A stretch of 58,789 nucleotides of DNA from Clostridia bacterium (GTDB lineage: Bacteria > Bacillota > Clostridia > TANB77 > CAG-465). The position numbers and the translations under genes are program-made. Shown one piece after another: positions 25,601-35,381 of this stretch (positions are counted from its first letter, which is position 1; every line of letters starts with the position of its first letter). Where the stretch lies: assembly GCA_017626395.1 (NCBI GenBank), contig JAGAIU010000059.1, positions 1-58,789 of the forward strand. Direction: 5' to 3'. The notes under the pieces were generated by a model that searched no databases, was not told where the DNA came from, and was given only the letters and a program-made list of their open reading frames with translations.

Positions 25601-27236
25601 AACTAATGAAAATGGTATAGCAACAACTAAAGATTTATATCTGGGTGAGTATGAAATTGTAGAAATAGTTACACCAGTAGGATATATTAAAGAAGATAAT
25701 ATAGAAAATGTGATATTAAAAAATGAAAACTCTTTAGTAGAAATGGAAACTACAAATAAAGAATTAAATAATATAAGACAAAAGCTAAAAATAAGTTTTG
25801 AAAAAGAATATATAGATGTAGAATATTTAAATAATGAAAATCAAAAATTTTGGTCTGTATTTGGAGTGTATTCAAATGAAGAAATTAAAAATTCAGATGG
25901 TACTGTAGTTATTGCCAAAGATTCATTAATGGATGTAATAACTATTGAAGGTGAAGAAGAATTTGTAACTAGTAATATAGATTTACCTGCAGGTAAATAT
26001 TATGTTAAAGAACTAGATACAGCATTTCCATACACAATAAATTTAGAAAAAAAAGAAGTGGAATTAAAATATATTGCTAATAATCAAGAATTTATAACAA
26101 CACAATTAGATGAATTTATAAATGATTATGAAAAAGGCTCTATAACTTTAATTAAAGTATCAACATCTTCATCAGAAGATTTAACATTAGTTGGAAATAA
26201 AGTAGATACAACTACATTAGATGCTAAAGTAAATCAAATGCTAGAAGAAATAAAAGGTATGACAGAAGAGGAAGTTGAAGATTACTTTGCTGAAAAAGAA
26301 ATTAAATTTGTACCAGGTGCTATATACAAAATATATACAGATAGTGAATGCACACAACCTTTAAAACAAAAAGTTGGCGAAGAATATCAAGAAGTTGAAC
26401 TTGTAACAACAGAAAGTGGAATAATTAAATTAAAAGATATACCACTTGGAAAATATTACTTAAAAGAAATTAAAGCTCCAAAAGGATATGAGTTATCAGA
26501 AGATGTTGTAGAAATAGAGCTTACAAGAGAAGATAAAGGAACAATGGTATATAAAGCTATACTAGAAGAAGTAACTAAATCACAATTAATAACCAAAACA
26601 GATATATTCACAGGAGAAGTAATACCAAATTGTACTTTTGAAATAAAAGATGAAAATGGTAAAATATTACTTTATTCAAAAACAAATGAAGAGGGTGAAG
26701 GATATATACCTGTAGATATTTTTGTAAATGGAAAAACATATACATATACAGAAATAGATGCACCAGATATATATAATTTAAATGAAGAGCCACATGAATT
26801 TGTTGCCAAATTTGATGAAGAAGGAAACTGGCTAACTGAAAAAATAGCAGTAGAAAATACAAGAAAAGAATCAACAGTTACATTAGAAAAATTAGACTTT
26901 GCAGATTCAACTCCAATACCAAATTGTAAATTTGAATTAAGAAGTTTAGAAACAGACTTTGTAGTGGAAGGTGTAACAGATGAAAATGGTATATATGTAT
27001 TTGAAAATATACCATATGGAAAATATACATATACAGAGCTAGAAGCTCCAGAAGAGTATATAATAGATACTGAAGCACATGAAGTTACAATAGATGCAGA
27101 AGAAATGAAATTACAAATAACAAATGAAAAAATTCCAGAAACAGGAGATATTCAAGTAGTTGCTTTAGCAATAATCTTAGTTATGAGTATTGCAGGAATT
27201 TCATTTAGATTAAAAAATAAAAGAATAAATAATTAA
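22611..27236 (+). CDS. Thioester-domain CnaB/SpaA-repeat surface protein 1
   Basis: About 1541 residues from ATG 22611 (AAGGGGGAAATGT upstream; the frame also opens at 22587 without a site). Signal peptide residues 1-27, ending in AAA. Residues ~30-250 are a thioester adhesin domain: Cys in RQAYCIQ (C73) and Gln in TAAQWFIW (Q158) match the C and QxxΦW signature that forms an internal Cys-Gln thioester for covalent binding to host surfaces. About ten CnaB/SpaA-type beta domains follow, each ending like GTYYIKEIQAPNGY or similar. The C-terminus has a sorting signal, IPETGD, a membrane helix and a basic tail KNKRINN. It is exported and probably anchored by the class D sortase. It is a tandem paralogue of the next gene. 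Confidence 0.9.
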   Translation: MKKYRMGVISFIIICLILCTRNFVAAAQWTYVGEGEMPVGYRFQYKNIYGVQNYMFTTKFTLSDGNESRQAYCIQQRVHTEKGVVYNLEEYGIDNLGMSVSELAAQNVENYAYHDGGNTGWNYYMNHLDDTIRRSLNVAFMWQRIYHPNDESAITAAQWFIWCQTYGYASDFMDDYRDAGEDSKIIKENGQVLKIHDGWKYLDVNYGIIQNDSDNNGILSSLGIGKVPHSWEGKISYWDNDFVYASLNKYVELVNYWNNFNINEEPNFVIQNGEDNVLTPGETLTITDTNGVINKKEWVLNTNVAEGITAQKSGNNIIITVSDEFKGSFDGSVLLTRFGNDDNTGIRLYSNGERQVLFEGDLPEKEATFAIKAISNKIRITKADSETGAVSQGDATLVGAQYEVKKSDNTYSTILTIGDNLQAETDWLSIGTYYIKEIQAPNGYNLSDVVYTVNVTTDSPTIYIDQTVNDDVIKGNIVINKKLASTDYDEEINLVGAKFKATLKSDTSKVYYSNISAENGICKIENLPYGTYEIEESIVPDNALKLENFEVSITENGKDYTFEKVDTSKSVVLKIRKVDANKKDTDAPDYSQGDATLEGAQYTIYSDEDLTNIVDILTIDHKDEEGYWCGQSGKIRTGTYYVKETKASKGYMLDENVYVYEQDNSLQTEEVVYLTNTSSEEVMRGSVSVIKFDNNLDGTDEKPAEGAVLRLTLDSDTTKYYELEINEDGYGEFIEEESKEKYYPYTIPYGTYTITEIKASNAGEHTHFYFTPEKIKITKNAQKEYRIFSDEPVKMYLTIEKIDKDTDSIVSLAGAKYKIWNCQTNSWVSQKIYPSGKYIDEFETNEEGKLTLPDKIEAGEYVIYETQAPKGYFLNKELRIPENESDLGDATKGGKYIKIDKSAMGIEEDSTPDGQDLYYKVGILNTPLKAKLEILKTGEKLSDVSIDSTEYGEKYTPVYKNEGLEGVTYNIIAAEDIKSSDENEIYVKKGTVVDTITTNENGIATTKDLYLGEYEIVEIVTPVGYIKEDNIENVILKNENSLVEMETTNKELNNIRQKLKISFEKEYIDVEYLNNENQKFWSVFGVYSNEEIKNSDGTVVIAKDSLMDVITIEGEEEFVTSNIDLPAGKYYVKELDTAFPYTINLEKKEVELKYIANNQEFITTQLDEFINDYEKGSITLIKVSTSSSEDLTLVGNKVDTTTLDAKVNQMLEEIKGMTEEEVEDYFAEKEIKFVPGAIYKIYTDSECTQPLKQKVGEEYQEVELVTTESGIIKLKDIPLGKYYLKEIKAPKGYELSEDVVEIELTREDKGTMVYKAILEEVTKSQLITKTDIFTGEVIPNCTFEIKDENGKILLYSKTNEEGEGYIPVDIFVNGKTYTYTEIDAPDIYNLNEEPHEFVAKFDEEGNWLTEKIAVENTRKESTVTLEKLDFADSTPIPNCKFELRSLETDFVVEGVTDENGIYVFENIPYGKYTYTELEAPEEYIIDTEAHEVTIDAEEMKLQITNEKIPETGDIQVVALAIILVMSIAGISFRLKNKRINN

Positions 27237-27246
27237 TATAAAAAAG

Positions 27247-27280
27247 TACCCTTAAATTCTAGTTTAAGGGTATTTTTTTG
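27247..27280 (+). terminator. Terminator (right copy of the duplicated block)
   Basis: TACCCTTAAA / TTTAAGGGTA stem, 6-nt loop, then T7. Same hairpin type as at 22440. Confidence 0.9.
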
Positions 27281-27316
27281 AAATAAAATGTAGTTGAAAT
27301 ATAATTGTAATAAAAT
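27280..27316 (+). repeat. Duplicated upstream block, copy 2
   Basis: Identical over ~35 bases to 22475-22506. Beyond it the two upstream regions diverge until the start codons. Confidence 0.8.
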
Positions 27317-27399
27317 GAAAAAAATATGAAAAAATAGCAAAAAAATATATATAATTTTTATGATATAAGATATAATTATTACGAATAGGAGGGAAAAAT

Positions 27400-30300
27400 A
27401 TGAAAAAACAAAGAAAGGCTTTGATTTTTATAATAGTTGCCTTAGTATTGCTTACTTCAGTAATAAGTTTAAAAAACGTAATTGCTGTAACATATAAAGG
27501 ATACAAAACAACTATTATAGATTCAGAGGGGTTAGAAATCGAAGTAGCTACAATACGTAGTAACGAAGTTATAGATTCAGAAGAATATATAAAAGCAAAT
27601 ATAGATGAAGTTTATGCAAAAAATGATAAACTTGTTCCTACAGACATAATCATGGTTAAACAGTTAATTGCAGAAGAAAGCAAATTACCTGAAGCAAAAA
27701 CTATAGATGCTATGTGGGAAAAAGCTAAAGATGCTTTTATAATGTTAAATGATACATATGTATTACTATATGATACAGATGATGATAGTGACTACTATGT
27801 AGCTTATGTTGATACTATGCATGATGACGTTACATCAGTAGTAACAGATGTAAGCTTTGCCTATACAAACCTTAATGGTGAAGTTATAACTGATGCTATT
27901 TATGATTATGAAACAGGTCTTGCATATGTACCTAAAAAATATACACAAGAAAACAAAAATGGAATAGGACTATGTAATGTTCAAATAGAATTACTTCAAG
28001 CAGTAGATTCGGCTACTCCTACTACAACTTTTGATGTTGTTGTTAGCAAGGATGAAGATATTGCAGGAGAATTTGCAACAGACGGTTCTGTAACAGTTGA
28101 TACTATAAATTCTAAATTTGGTATCAAAATCGCTTTAGACGATAAAGCTAAAGAAGAAATTAATGCAAATTATTTTAAAGTATCTATGAATGGTGCTGAA
28201 ATAACAGAATGGCAATATTATAGCAATGAAGGTATTCTTGTTCTTGAAGTGATGCCATCTGTAATAGAAACATTAGAAGTTAATATTAGCCAAGATAATA
28301 TAGATGCTAATGTAGAAAAGATGATGCAAAATGGTGGTATTTCATCATATGCAATTAACTTTGATCAAGCACAACAATATCAAAGTGCAGGAGAATGGAC
28401 TTTAGATGCACTTCCATCAGAAGGTGCTTTAATTACTATTAAAGGTGGAGACTATATTGATGTTTGGTATGATGCGTGGGATCATGATAGTGCAAACGGA
28501 AACTATATACATGAATCACAATTACCATTATATTATGAGGCAAATGTTGGTTCAAACGTATGGACTAGCTTGGTAAATAAAATAATGAATGGTGGTACAG
28601 TAAATGCAAATCAACTTGGTGCAAATACAACATGGATACAATATCACGTAACAATTAAGCAAGATGTAACAGTTACAGATACAAATAATGTAAGCTATAC
28701 AATTGGTGCTGGTGATTGGTTATTAAAATGTGTACACGATGCTGTAACATTCTCAACAGATTGGTGGACACAAATTGATTATGGAAATAGAGTATCACAC
28801 TCAGCAGAAATAAGAATGAGAGTATTCGAAGTTACAAATGATTATATACTAGTTGGTATGTTAACATCTAAAACACACAACCAAACAGGATCAGGATTAT
28901 ATAAAATTAAATATACTCTTGGAAATGGTAACTTAGAAGTTGGTAAAAAAGATTCATACGGTGACTATGTTGCAGGTGCAACAATACGTGTAACTGGACC
29001 AAATGGATTTGACAAAACAATAGTAACAGAAGCCGGAAAACCTACATTATTTGAAGGCGTAAGTAGAGGAGAATATACTATTCAAGAAATATCTGCTCCA
29101 ACAAATATGATACTTAATTCAACAGCAAAAACAGTAACAGTTAATGCTGGACAAACTACTACAGAGTCAATAGAAGACGTATATCAAAGAGGTAGTGTAA
29201 CTCTTACAAAATATGATGAAGATAATAGAGGTGCTACTTTAGGAGATGCTGTAATAGAAGGTGCAGAGTTTAGCTTATATGCTTCTGAAGATATTTATGA
29301 AGGAAGTCATTTAATATATACTAAAGATCAAGAAATAAAATCTGGTATCGTTACAAAAGCAGATGGTACAACTGATGTAGTAACAAATTTACCAATCGGA
29401 AAGTATTATTATAAAGAAACTAAAGCATCAGAAGGATTTAATATTAATACAAACAACATTCCTGTTGAAGTTGTGTATGCTGGACAAACAGCTACAGAAG
29501 CTGCACAAGGATATAATGAAGCTCCAGAAAAACCAATATATGGAGATGTAGAAATATTAAAAACATTAGCAGCTACAGATTACGATCCTTCAATACCGCT
29601 TTCAGATGTTCAATTTGAATTAACTCTAAAAGCTGATCCAAATCAAAGATATCAATCAAATGTATCTGGTGAAGATGGAATATGTAGATTTGAAGATATA
29701 CCATATGGACTATATACATGTACAGAAATATTAACAAATGATATGGCATATACAATTCCAACATTTGATGTACAAATAGTAGAAAATGGTAAAACATATT
29801 ACTTTGAAAAAGAAGATCCAGTTAAACAAATGCAAATTGAAATAGACAAAGATATACTTGTAGAACCAGGTGAACAAACAGATGCAGTAGTATCTGGTGC
29901 TATATTTACAGTATATACAGATGCTGCTGGAAAAAATCCATATAAAGATATGTATGGTAATACAGTAGTAATTGGACCAACAACTGAAGATGGATACACA
30001 ATTTCTAAACTTATGAGAACAGGAACATACTACCTAAAAGAAACAACATTCCCTAAAGGAATAGACCCAGATGCCGTGATTGAAGGAGAAAATGTAACAT
30101 ACAGAAACAAAATATATACAGTTTCATACAACAATCAAACACAAGGAACAAGCTCTGTAAAAGTAACTTTAAGAGTAGATAATGAACCAAAAAGAAATGA
30201 TATAGAAATAATTAAAACAATAGGTAAAACATCTAATACATCAGTAGCACCACTAGATAAATGTGAATTTACAGCTACATTAAAATCAACAATAGGAACA

Positions 30301-33300
30301 GATAATGTGTTCTCAAGAAAATGTACAGCTGAAACAGATGCTAACGGATATTGTATAATAGAAGATTTACCTTATGGTGATTATGTAGTTGAAGAAACAA
30401 AAGTATCACCAATATCATTAAAATGCGATAATTTTGATGTTAATATAACAGAAGATAGCAAAGTTAAAAAAGATCCATATAGCAAAGAAATAGAAGACGA
30501 ACCAAAAGTAATGCAAATCAAAATAAGAAAAATCGATGCAAATAAAAAAGACACAGATAAACCAGACTTTACTCAAGGTGACGGAGTGCTTAAAGGAGCT
30601 ATATATCAAATATACAGATATGATCCACAAACAGATGATTATACAGAGCCTGTATACGAAATAACAGTAGATCACAAAGATAGTGAAGGATACTGGTGTG
30701 CAGAATCTCAAGATTTACTAGTTGGTAAATATATGGTTAAAGAAAAAATAAGCTACACAGAAGTAGTTGATGGAAAAACAATTAACTACTCTTATGCAGA
30801 AGGATACTTAGCAGATCCAGAAGTATATTATTTTGAACAACAACCAGATTTACAAACAGAAAAAAGAACATATCATTCAGCTACTTCAAAAGAAGAAATT
30901 ATACGTGGAAGTGTAGAAGTAATCAAATATGATAACCAATTAGGTTATACAGATGAAAAAGCAGCTGAAGGTGCAATCTTAAGATTAACATTAGATTCAA
31001 ATCCAAGCAAATACTACGACGTAACTATTAATGAAAATGGTTATGGTGAATTTATTGAAGAAGAATCAAGAGAAAAATATTATCCATGTACAATACCATA
31101 TGGAAAATATACAATAACAGAAGTTAAAGAAAGTAATGCTAAAGAGCATACAAGTTTCTTTATACAACCTGAAAAAGTTACAGTTGAAAAACAAGTACAA
31201 AGAGAATACAGAATAGAAGCTGATGAACCAGTTGAAATGTACTTAAAAATACAAAAAACAGATAAAATAACAAAAGCAAATGTAGAACTTGCAGGAGCTG
31301 AGTTTAAAGTTTGGAACTGCCAAACAGATAGTTGGGTATCACAAATAACATATCCAAAAGGAGAATATATAAGTACTTTTGTTACAAATAACGAAGGAAA
31401 CTTAACATTACCACATAAACTAGAAGCTGGTGAATACATTATATATGAAACAAAAGCACCAGAAGGATATTATCTAGAAGAAGCTTGGAGAATACCACAA
31501 AATCAAGAAGATATAGGTAATCCAGCAAAAGGTGGGAAATACGCAAAAATAGATAAAGCTGCAATGGAAGTTAAAGAAGATACAGTATCTCAAAAAATGG
31601 ATTTATACTATGTAGTATATATGCCAAACGAACCATTAAAAGCAAAACTTGAAATATTCAAAACTGGAGAAATGCTAACAGAAGTAAGTACTGAAGCAAC
31701 AGAATATGGTGAAAAATATACACCAGTATATGAATTAAGAGGACTTGAAGGAGTAACTTACGAAATTCGTACAGCAGAAGATATAATGTCTCCAGATGGA
31801 AAAGTAAAATATCTAGATAAAGGTATAAAAGTTGGGGAAATAACAACAGAAGAAGATGGATTTGCATTATCAGATGAATTATACGTAGGTAAGTATGAAG
31901 TAAAAGAAATTGCAGCTCCAGATGGTGTTATTATTAATCCACAATCTGAAATAGTAACTTTAGAAAATAAAGATACTTTAAAAAGAGTTGAAATTACAAA
32001 TAAAGAATATACAAACGTAAGACAAAAATTAAAACTAAGTTTCCCAAAAACATATGATGAAGTAAACTTCGCAAATGGAGAAAACGAAACTAAATATTCT
32101 GTGTTTGCAGTATACACAAATGAAGATATTAAAAACTGTGAAGGAAACATAGTAATAAGCAAAAAGAGCTTGGTAGATGTTATAAGAATAGAAGGAGAAG
32201 AAGATAATGCTACAAGTACAATAGATTTACCAGAAGGAAAATATTATGTACAAGAAGTTGATGCATCTTATCCATATTCATTAAGTGAAGATATAATTGA
32301 TGTAGAATTAAAATATAATGGAAATACTAATGAATTTGTAACAACAAGAGCAGAAGGATTTACAAATACATATGATAGTGCTACATTAACACTTATAAAA
32401 TTATCTACATCTTCTCTAACAGATATAGTGTTAGTAGGAGATAAAATGGATACTTCAAAAGTAGATGAAAAAGTTGCTCAAATAATAAATGATATAAAAG
32501 GAAAACCAGAAGCTGAAGTAGAAAAATACTTAAGCGACAACAATATTAAATTTATTGCAGGAGCTAAATATAAAATCTATACAGACGAAGAATGTATGAA
32601 TCCTTTATACATTAAAGAAAATGGAGTATTTGTAGAAGCTGAACTAGTAACAAATAATACTGGTATGATTAAATTAGAAAAAATACCACTTGGAATATAC
32701 TACGTAAAAGAAGTAGAAGCACCAAAAGGTTATGAACTTGCTGAAAACGTTGTAAAAGTAGAATTAAATTTAGATAATAAAAATAAAATGGTATACAAAC
32801 CATTAGTAGATAATACAATAAAAGCTAGATTTATGACAAAAACAGACATATTCACAGGTGAAGTTATACCAAACTGTACTTTTGAAATCAAAGATATGGA
32901 TGGAAATGTATTATTACACTCTGTAACAAACGAAGCTGGTGATGGTTACATACCAGTAGATATGTTTGAAGATGGAGAAACATATACATATACAGAGATA
33001 GATGCACCAGAGATATATGATTTAAATACTGAACCACATGAATTTGTAGCTAAGTATGATGAAGAAGGAAACTGGGCTGTTGAAAAAATCGAAGTATACA
33101 ATACAAGAAAAACAATAAAAGAACTTATTGTAAGAAAAGTAGATGATGAAACAGGTGAACCATTACAAGGATGTAAATTCTCTATTATATTAGTAGATGA
33201 AAAAACAGGAGAGGCAAAACTTGATGAAAATGGCGAAAATATTTATCTTGTAAAAGAAGCTGTAACAGATGAAACTGGAGAATATATTGTAGAAAAACCA

Positions 33301-33528
33301 TATTATGGAACATATCAATTTATAGAAGTTGAAGCTCCAGAAGGATACGAATTAAAAGTAGACATGGAAGGAATGGAATTCACAATAGATAAAAATTCAC
33401 CAGAAACAGTAATCTTTGAAGTAACAAATACAGGAGATATAGCAGTATATGCTTTAAGTGCAATGGCAATTATATCAGTTTTAGGTATAGTATACGTTAT
33501 TGTTAAAAATAAAAAACAAAGAGTATAA
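27400..33528 (+). CDS. CnaB/SpaA-repeat surface protein 2 (2042 aa)
   Basis: AGGAGGGA precedes the ATG. Signal peptide residues 1-30. The first ~500 residues are unlike protein 1 and unassigned: a mixed beta segment, then a Trp-rich domain (AGEWTLDALPSEG to SKTHNQTGSGLYK). About thirteen CnaB-type domains follow; the last nine or so parallel protein 1 in order, with long shared stretches such as TKTDIFTGEVIPNCTFEIKD and PHEFVAKYDEEGNW. The C-terminus is TNTGD, a membrane helix and KNKKQRV: a sorting signal that has lost the Leu-Pro part. Likely a long stalk-like adhesin or pilus-type protein on the cell wall. Intramolecular Lys-Asn isopeptides are expected for the family, not shown. Confidence 0.88.
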   Translation: MKKQRKALIFIIVALVLLTSVISLKNVIAVTYKGYKTTIIDSEGLEIEVATIRSNEVIDSEEYIKANIDEVYAKNDKLVPTDIIMVKQLIAEESKLPEAKTIDAMWEKAKDAFIMLNDTYVLLYDTDDDSDYYVAYVDTMHDDVTSVVTDVSFAYTNLNGEVITDAIYDYETGLAYVPKKYTQENKNGIGLCNVQIELLQAVDSATPTTTFDVVVSKDEDIAGEFATDGSVTVDTINSKFGIKIALDDKAKEEINANYFKVSMNGAEITEWQYYSNEGILVLEVMPSVIETLEVNISQDNIDANVEKMMQNGGISSYAINFDQAQQYQSAGEWTLDALPSEGALITIKGGDYIDVWYDAWDHDSANGNYIHESQLPLYYEANVGSNVWTSLVNKIMNGGTVNANQLGANTTWIQYHVTIKQDVTVTDTNNVSYTIGAGDWLLKCVHDAVTFSTDWWTQIDYGNRVSHSAEIRMRVFEVTNDYILVGMLTSKTHNQTGSGLYKIKYTLGNGNLEVGKKDSYGDYVAGATIRVTGPNGFDKTIVTEAGKPTLFEGVSRGEYTIQEISAPTNMILNSTAKTVTVNAGQTTTESIEDVYQRGSVTLTKYDEDNRGATLGDAVIEGAEFSLYASEDIYEGSHLIYTKDQEIKSGIVTKADGTTDVVTNLPIGKYYYKETKASEGFNINTNNIPVEVVYAGQTATEAAQGYNEAPEKPIYGDVEILKTLAATDYDPSIPLSDVQFELTLKADPNQRYQSNVSGEDGICRFEDIPYGLYTCTEILTNDMAYTIPTFDVQIVENGKTYYFEKEDPVKQMQIEIDKDILVEPGEQTDAVVSGAIFTVYTDAAGKNPYKDMYGNTVVIGPTTEDGYTISKLMRTGTYYLKETTFPKGIDPDAVIEGENVTYRNKIYTVSYNNQTQGTSSVKVTLRVDNEPKRNDIEIIKTIGKTSNTSVAPLDKCEFTATLKSTIGTDNVFSRKCTAETDANGYCIIEDLPYGDYVVEETKVSPISLKCDNFDVNITEDSKVKKDPYSKEIEDEPKVMQIKIRKIDANKKDTDKPDFTQGDGVLKGAIYQIYRYDPQTDDYTEPVYEITVDHKDSEGYWCAESQDLLVGKYMVKEKISYTEVVDGKTINYSYAEGYLADPEVYYFEQQPDLQTEKRTYHSATSKEEIIRGSVEVIKYDNQLGYTDEKAAEGAILRLTLDSNPSKYYDVTINENGYGEFIEEESREKYYPCTIPYGKYTITEVKESNAKEHTSFFIQPEKVTVEKQVQREYRIEADEPVEMYLKIQKTDKITKANVELAGAEFKVWNCQTDSWVSQITYPKGEYISTFVTNNEGNLTLPHKLEAGEYIIYETKAPEGYYLEEAWRIPQNQEDIGNPAKGGKYAKIDKAAMEVKEDTVSQKMDLYYVVYMPNEPLKAKLEIFKTGEMLTEVSTEATEYGEKYTPVYELRGLEGVTYEIRTAEDIMSPDGKVKYLDKGIKVGEITTEEDGFALSDELYVGKYEVKEIAAPDGVIINPQSEIVTLENKDTLKRVEITNKEYTNVRQKLKLSFPKTYDEVNFANGENETKYSVFAVYTNEDIKNCEGNIVISKKSLVDVIRIEGEEDNATSTIDLPEGKYYVQEVDASYPYSLSEDIIDVELKYNGNTNEFVTTRAEGFTNTYDSATLTLIKLSTSSLTDIVLVGDKMDTSKVDEKVAQIINDIKGKPEAEVEKYLSDNNIKFIAGAKYKIYTDEECMNPLYIKENGVFVEAELVTNNTGMIKLEKIPLGIYYVKEVEAPKGYELAENVVKVELNLDNKNKMVYKPLVDNTIKARFMTKTDIFTGEVIPNCTFEIKDMDGNVLLHSVTNEAGDGYIPVDMFEDGETYTYTEIDAPEIYDLNTEPHEFVAKYDEEGNWAVEKIEVYNTRKTIKELIVRKVDDETGEPLQGCKFSIILVDEKTGEAKLDENGENIYLVKEAVTDETGEYIVEKPYYGTYQFIEVEAPEGYELKVDMEGMEFTIDKNSPETVIFEVTNTGDIAVYALSAMAIISVLGIVYVIVKNKKQRV

Positions 33529-33545
33529 AAATACTAGAACTATAG

Positions 33546-33577
33546 AGGGAATGATTTAAATCATTCCTTCTTTTTTA
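33546..33577 (+). terminator. Terminator after surface protein 2
   Basis: A 9-10 bp palindromic stem (GGAATGATTT with its complement) followed by CTTCTTTTTT. Confidence 0.85.
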
Positions 33578-33678
33578 TGCCGTATATGTATTAATTTTAA
33601 TATTTTTATTTCAATTTAGGCATATTTGTAGTAAAATATAGATGTCAATAAATTTATACTATATAGGGGGAGGTAAAT

Positions 33679-35364
33679 ATGCAAAAAATTTGGAATGTAA
33701 AAAAATATGATAATGAATTGATAAATAAAATAAAAGATACGTATAACGTATCAGAGATTATGGCTAAGTTACTAGTTTCAAGAAATATAGAATTTGATGA
33801 AATAGATAACTTTTTAAACGGAACGTTAGAAGATTTGAATGATCCATATGAAATAAAAGATATGGATAAACTTGTAGAAAGAATAGATAGAGCAATAAAA
33901 GATAAAGAAAAAATTTGTATATATGGAGATTATGATGTAGATGGTATAACTAGTATCACTATAATGTATCAATTTTTAACAAAACTTGGTGCAGATGTTA
34001 TGTATTATTTACCTGACCGCTTAATAGAAGGATATGGTATTAATAATAATGCATTAGATGAAATAAAAAAGAAAAATGTTAGCTTAATAGTTACAGTAGA
34101 CTGTGGTATAACTGCAGTTGATGAAGTAGAACATGCAAAAGAAATAGGACTAGATATCTGTATAACAGATCACCATGAATGTGCGGAAATATTACCTAAA
34201 GCACTTGCTATAGTAAATCCTAAAAGAAAAGATGATAACTATAGCTTTAAAATGCTTGCAGGAGTTGGTGTTGCTTTCAAATGTTTAGTAGCAATTGCTA
34301 AAAAATATAATTTAGATAAAAATGAATATTTAAGATATTTAGATATAGTTTCAATAGGAACAATATCAGATATAGTTCCACTTGTAGGAGAAAATAGAAT
34401 AATATCAAGATATGGGCTTAAAATGATGGAAAAAACTGAAAATATTGGTTTAAAAGCATTATTAAAACTTGTTAATTATAAAGAAATAGATAGTATGATG
34501 GTATCATTTGGAATGGCACCAAGAATAAATGCTTGTGGTAGAATGGGAAATGCATCTGCTGCTGTTAAATTATTACTTGAGAAAGATGAAAGAACAGCTG
34601 AAAGAATAGCATTAGAGCTAGACAACCTAAATCAAGAAAGAAAAGATGTTGAGTCTGTAATTTTTGAAGAGGCATTAGAAACGATTGAAAGAAATCATTT
34701 AGACAAAAAAAATAGTATAGTACTATATAAAAATTCTTGGCATAATGGAGTTATTGGAATCGTTGCTTCAAGACTTGTTAATATGTATTATAAACCTGTA
34801 ATTCTTTTAACTAAAGAGCATGGACTTATTAGAGGTTCTGGTAGATGTCCAGCAGGCTTTTCAATATATGATGCGTTAACTGAATGTAAAGACAAGGTAA
34901 CACAATTTGGTGGACATGAACTTGCAGCGGGTCTTAGCTTAGAAGAAGAAATGATACCAGATTTTGTAGAAGCTTTTGAAGTTGCAGCAGCAAATCAAAA
35001 AGATGGAATATCTGAACAAATTATAGATATAGATGCACAAATTGAAAGAAAAGATTTAAATATTCAAATTATTAAAGATATAAGAAATCTTAAGCCTTAT
35101 GGACAATCTAATCAAATGCCACTATTTATATATAAAGGGCTAAAAGTAAATGCAATCAGAACTATTAAAGATGATAAACATTTAAAATTAGTTTTAAGAG
35201 ATGATAAAAGTTTAATTGATGCTGTTGGTTTTTCAATGGGTTCAAGAAGAGATGAAATAAGAATAGGAGATAGAGTAGACGTAGTAGGAAATGTAGAATT
35301 AAATAGTTATAATACCCCAAAAACTATACAAATAGTACTACAAGATTTCAAAAAATCAGTTTAA
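33679..35364 (+). CDS. recJ: Single-stranded-DNA exonuclease RecJ
   Basis: 561 residues, usual length. The DHH phosphoesterase core shows IYGDYDVDGITS near residue 82, VTVDCGIT, and ITDHHECAE; the DHHA1 part has RGSGRCPAGFSIYDAL; a C-terminal OB-like domain follows. RecJ degrades single-stranded DNA 5' to 3' in recombination and repair. AGGGGGAGG lies 6 bases before the ATG. It runs into the RSH gene with an 11-base gap, a common Clostridia order, though apt, often between them, is absent. Confidence 0.95.
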   Translation: MQKIWNVKKYDNELINKIKDTYNVSEIMAKLLVSRNIEFDEIDNFLNGTLEDLNDPYEIKDMDKLVERIDRAIKDKEKICIYGDYDVDGITSITIMYQFLTKLGADVMYYLPDRLIEGYGINNNALDEIKKKNVSLIVTVDCGITAVDEVEHAKEIGLDICITDHHECAEILPKALAIVNPKRKDDNYSFKMLAGVGVAFKCLVAIAKKYNLDKNEYLRYLDIVSIGTISDIVPLVGENRIISRYGLKMMEKTENIGLKALLKLVNYKEIDSMMVSFGMAPRINACGRMGNASAAVKLLLEKDERTAERIALELDNLNQERKDVESVIFEEALETIERNHLDKKNSIVLYKNSWHNGVIGIVASRLVNMYYKPVILLTKEHGLIRGSGRCPAGFSIYDALTECKDKVTQFGGHELAAGLSLEEEMIPDFVEAFEVAAANQKDGISEQIIDIDAQIERKDLNIQIIKDIRNLKPYGQSNQMPLFIYKGLKVNAIRTIKDDKHLKLVLRDDKSLIDAVGFSMGSRRDEIRIGDRVDVVGNVELNSYNTPKTIQIVLQDFKKSV

Positions 35365-35381
35365 CGAATAGGAGAATGTAT

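Noticed and set aside
31080..32162. Several antisense frames in surface protein 2
   Set aside because: Shadow frames of the CnaB repeats; Leu/Phe/Tyr-rich with no ribosome sites.
22611..33528. CRISPR or satellite repeat in the surface-protein genes
   Set aside because: Repeats are diverged protein domains of about 80-110 residues, not short identical units with spacers.
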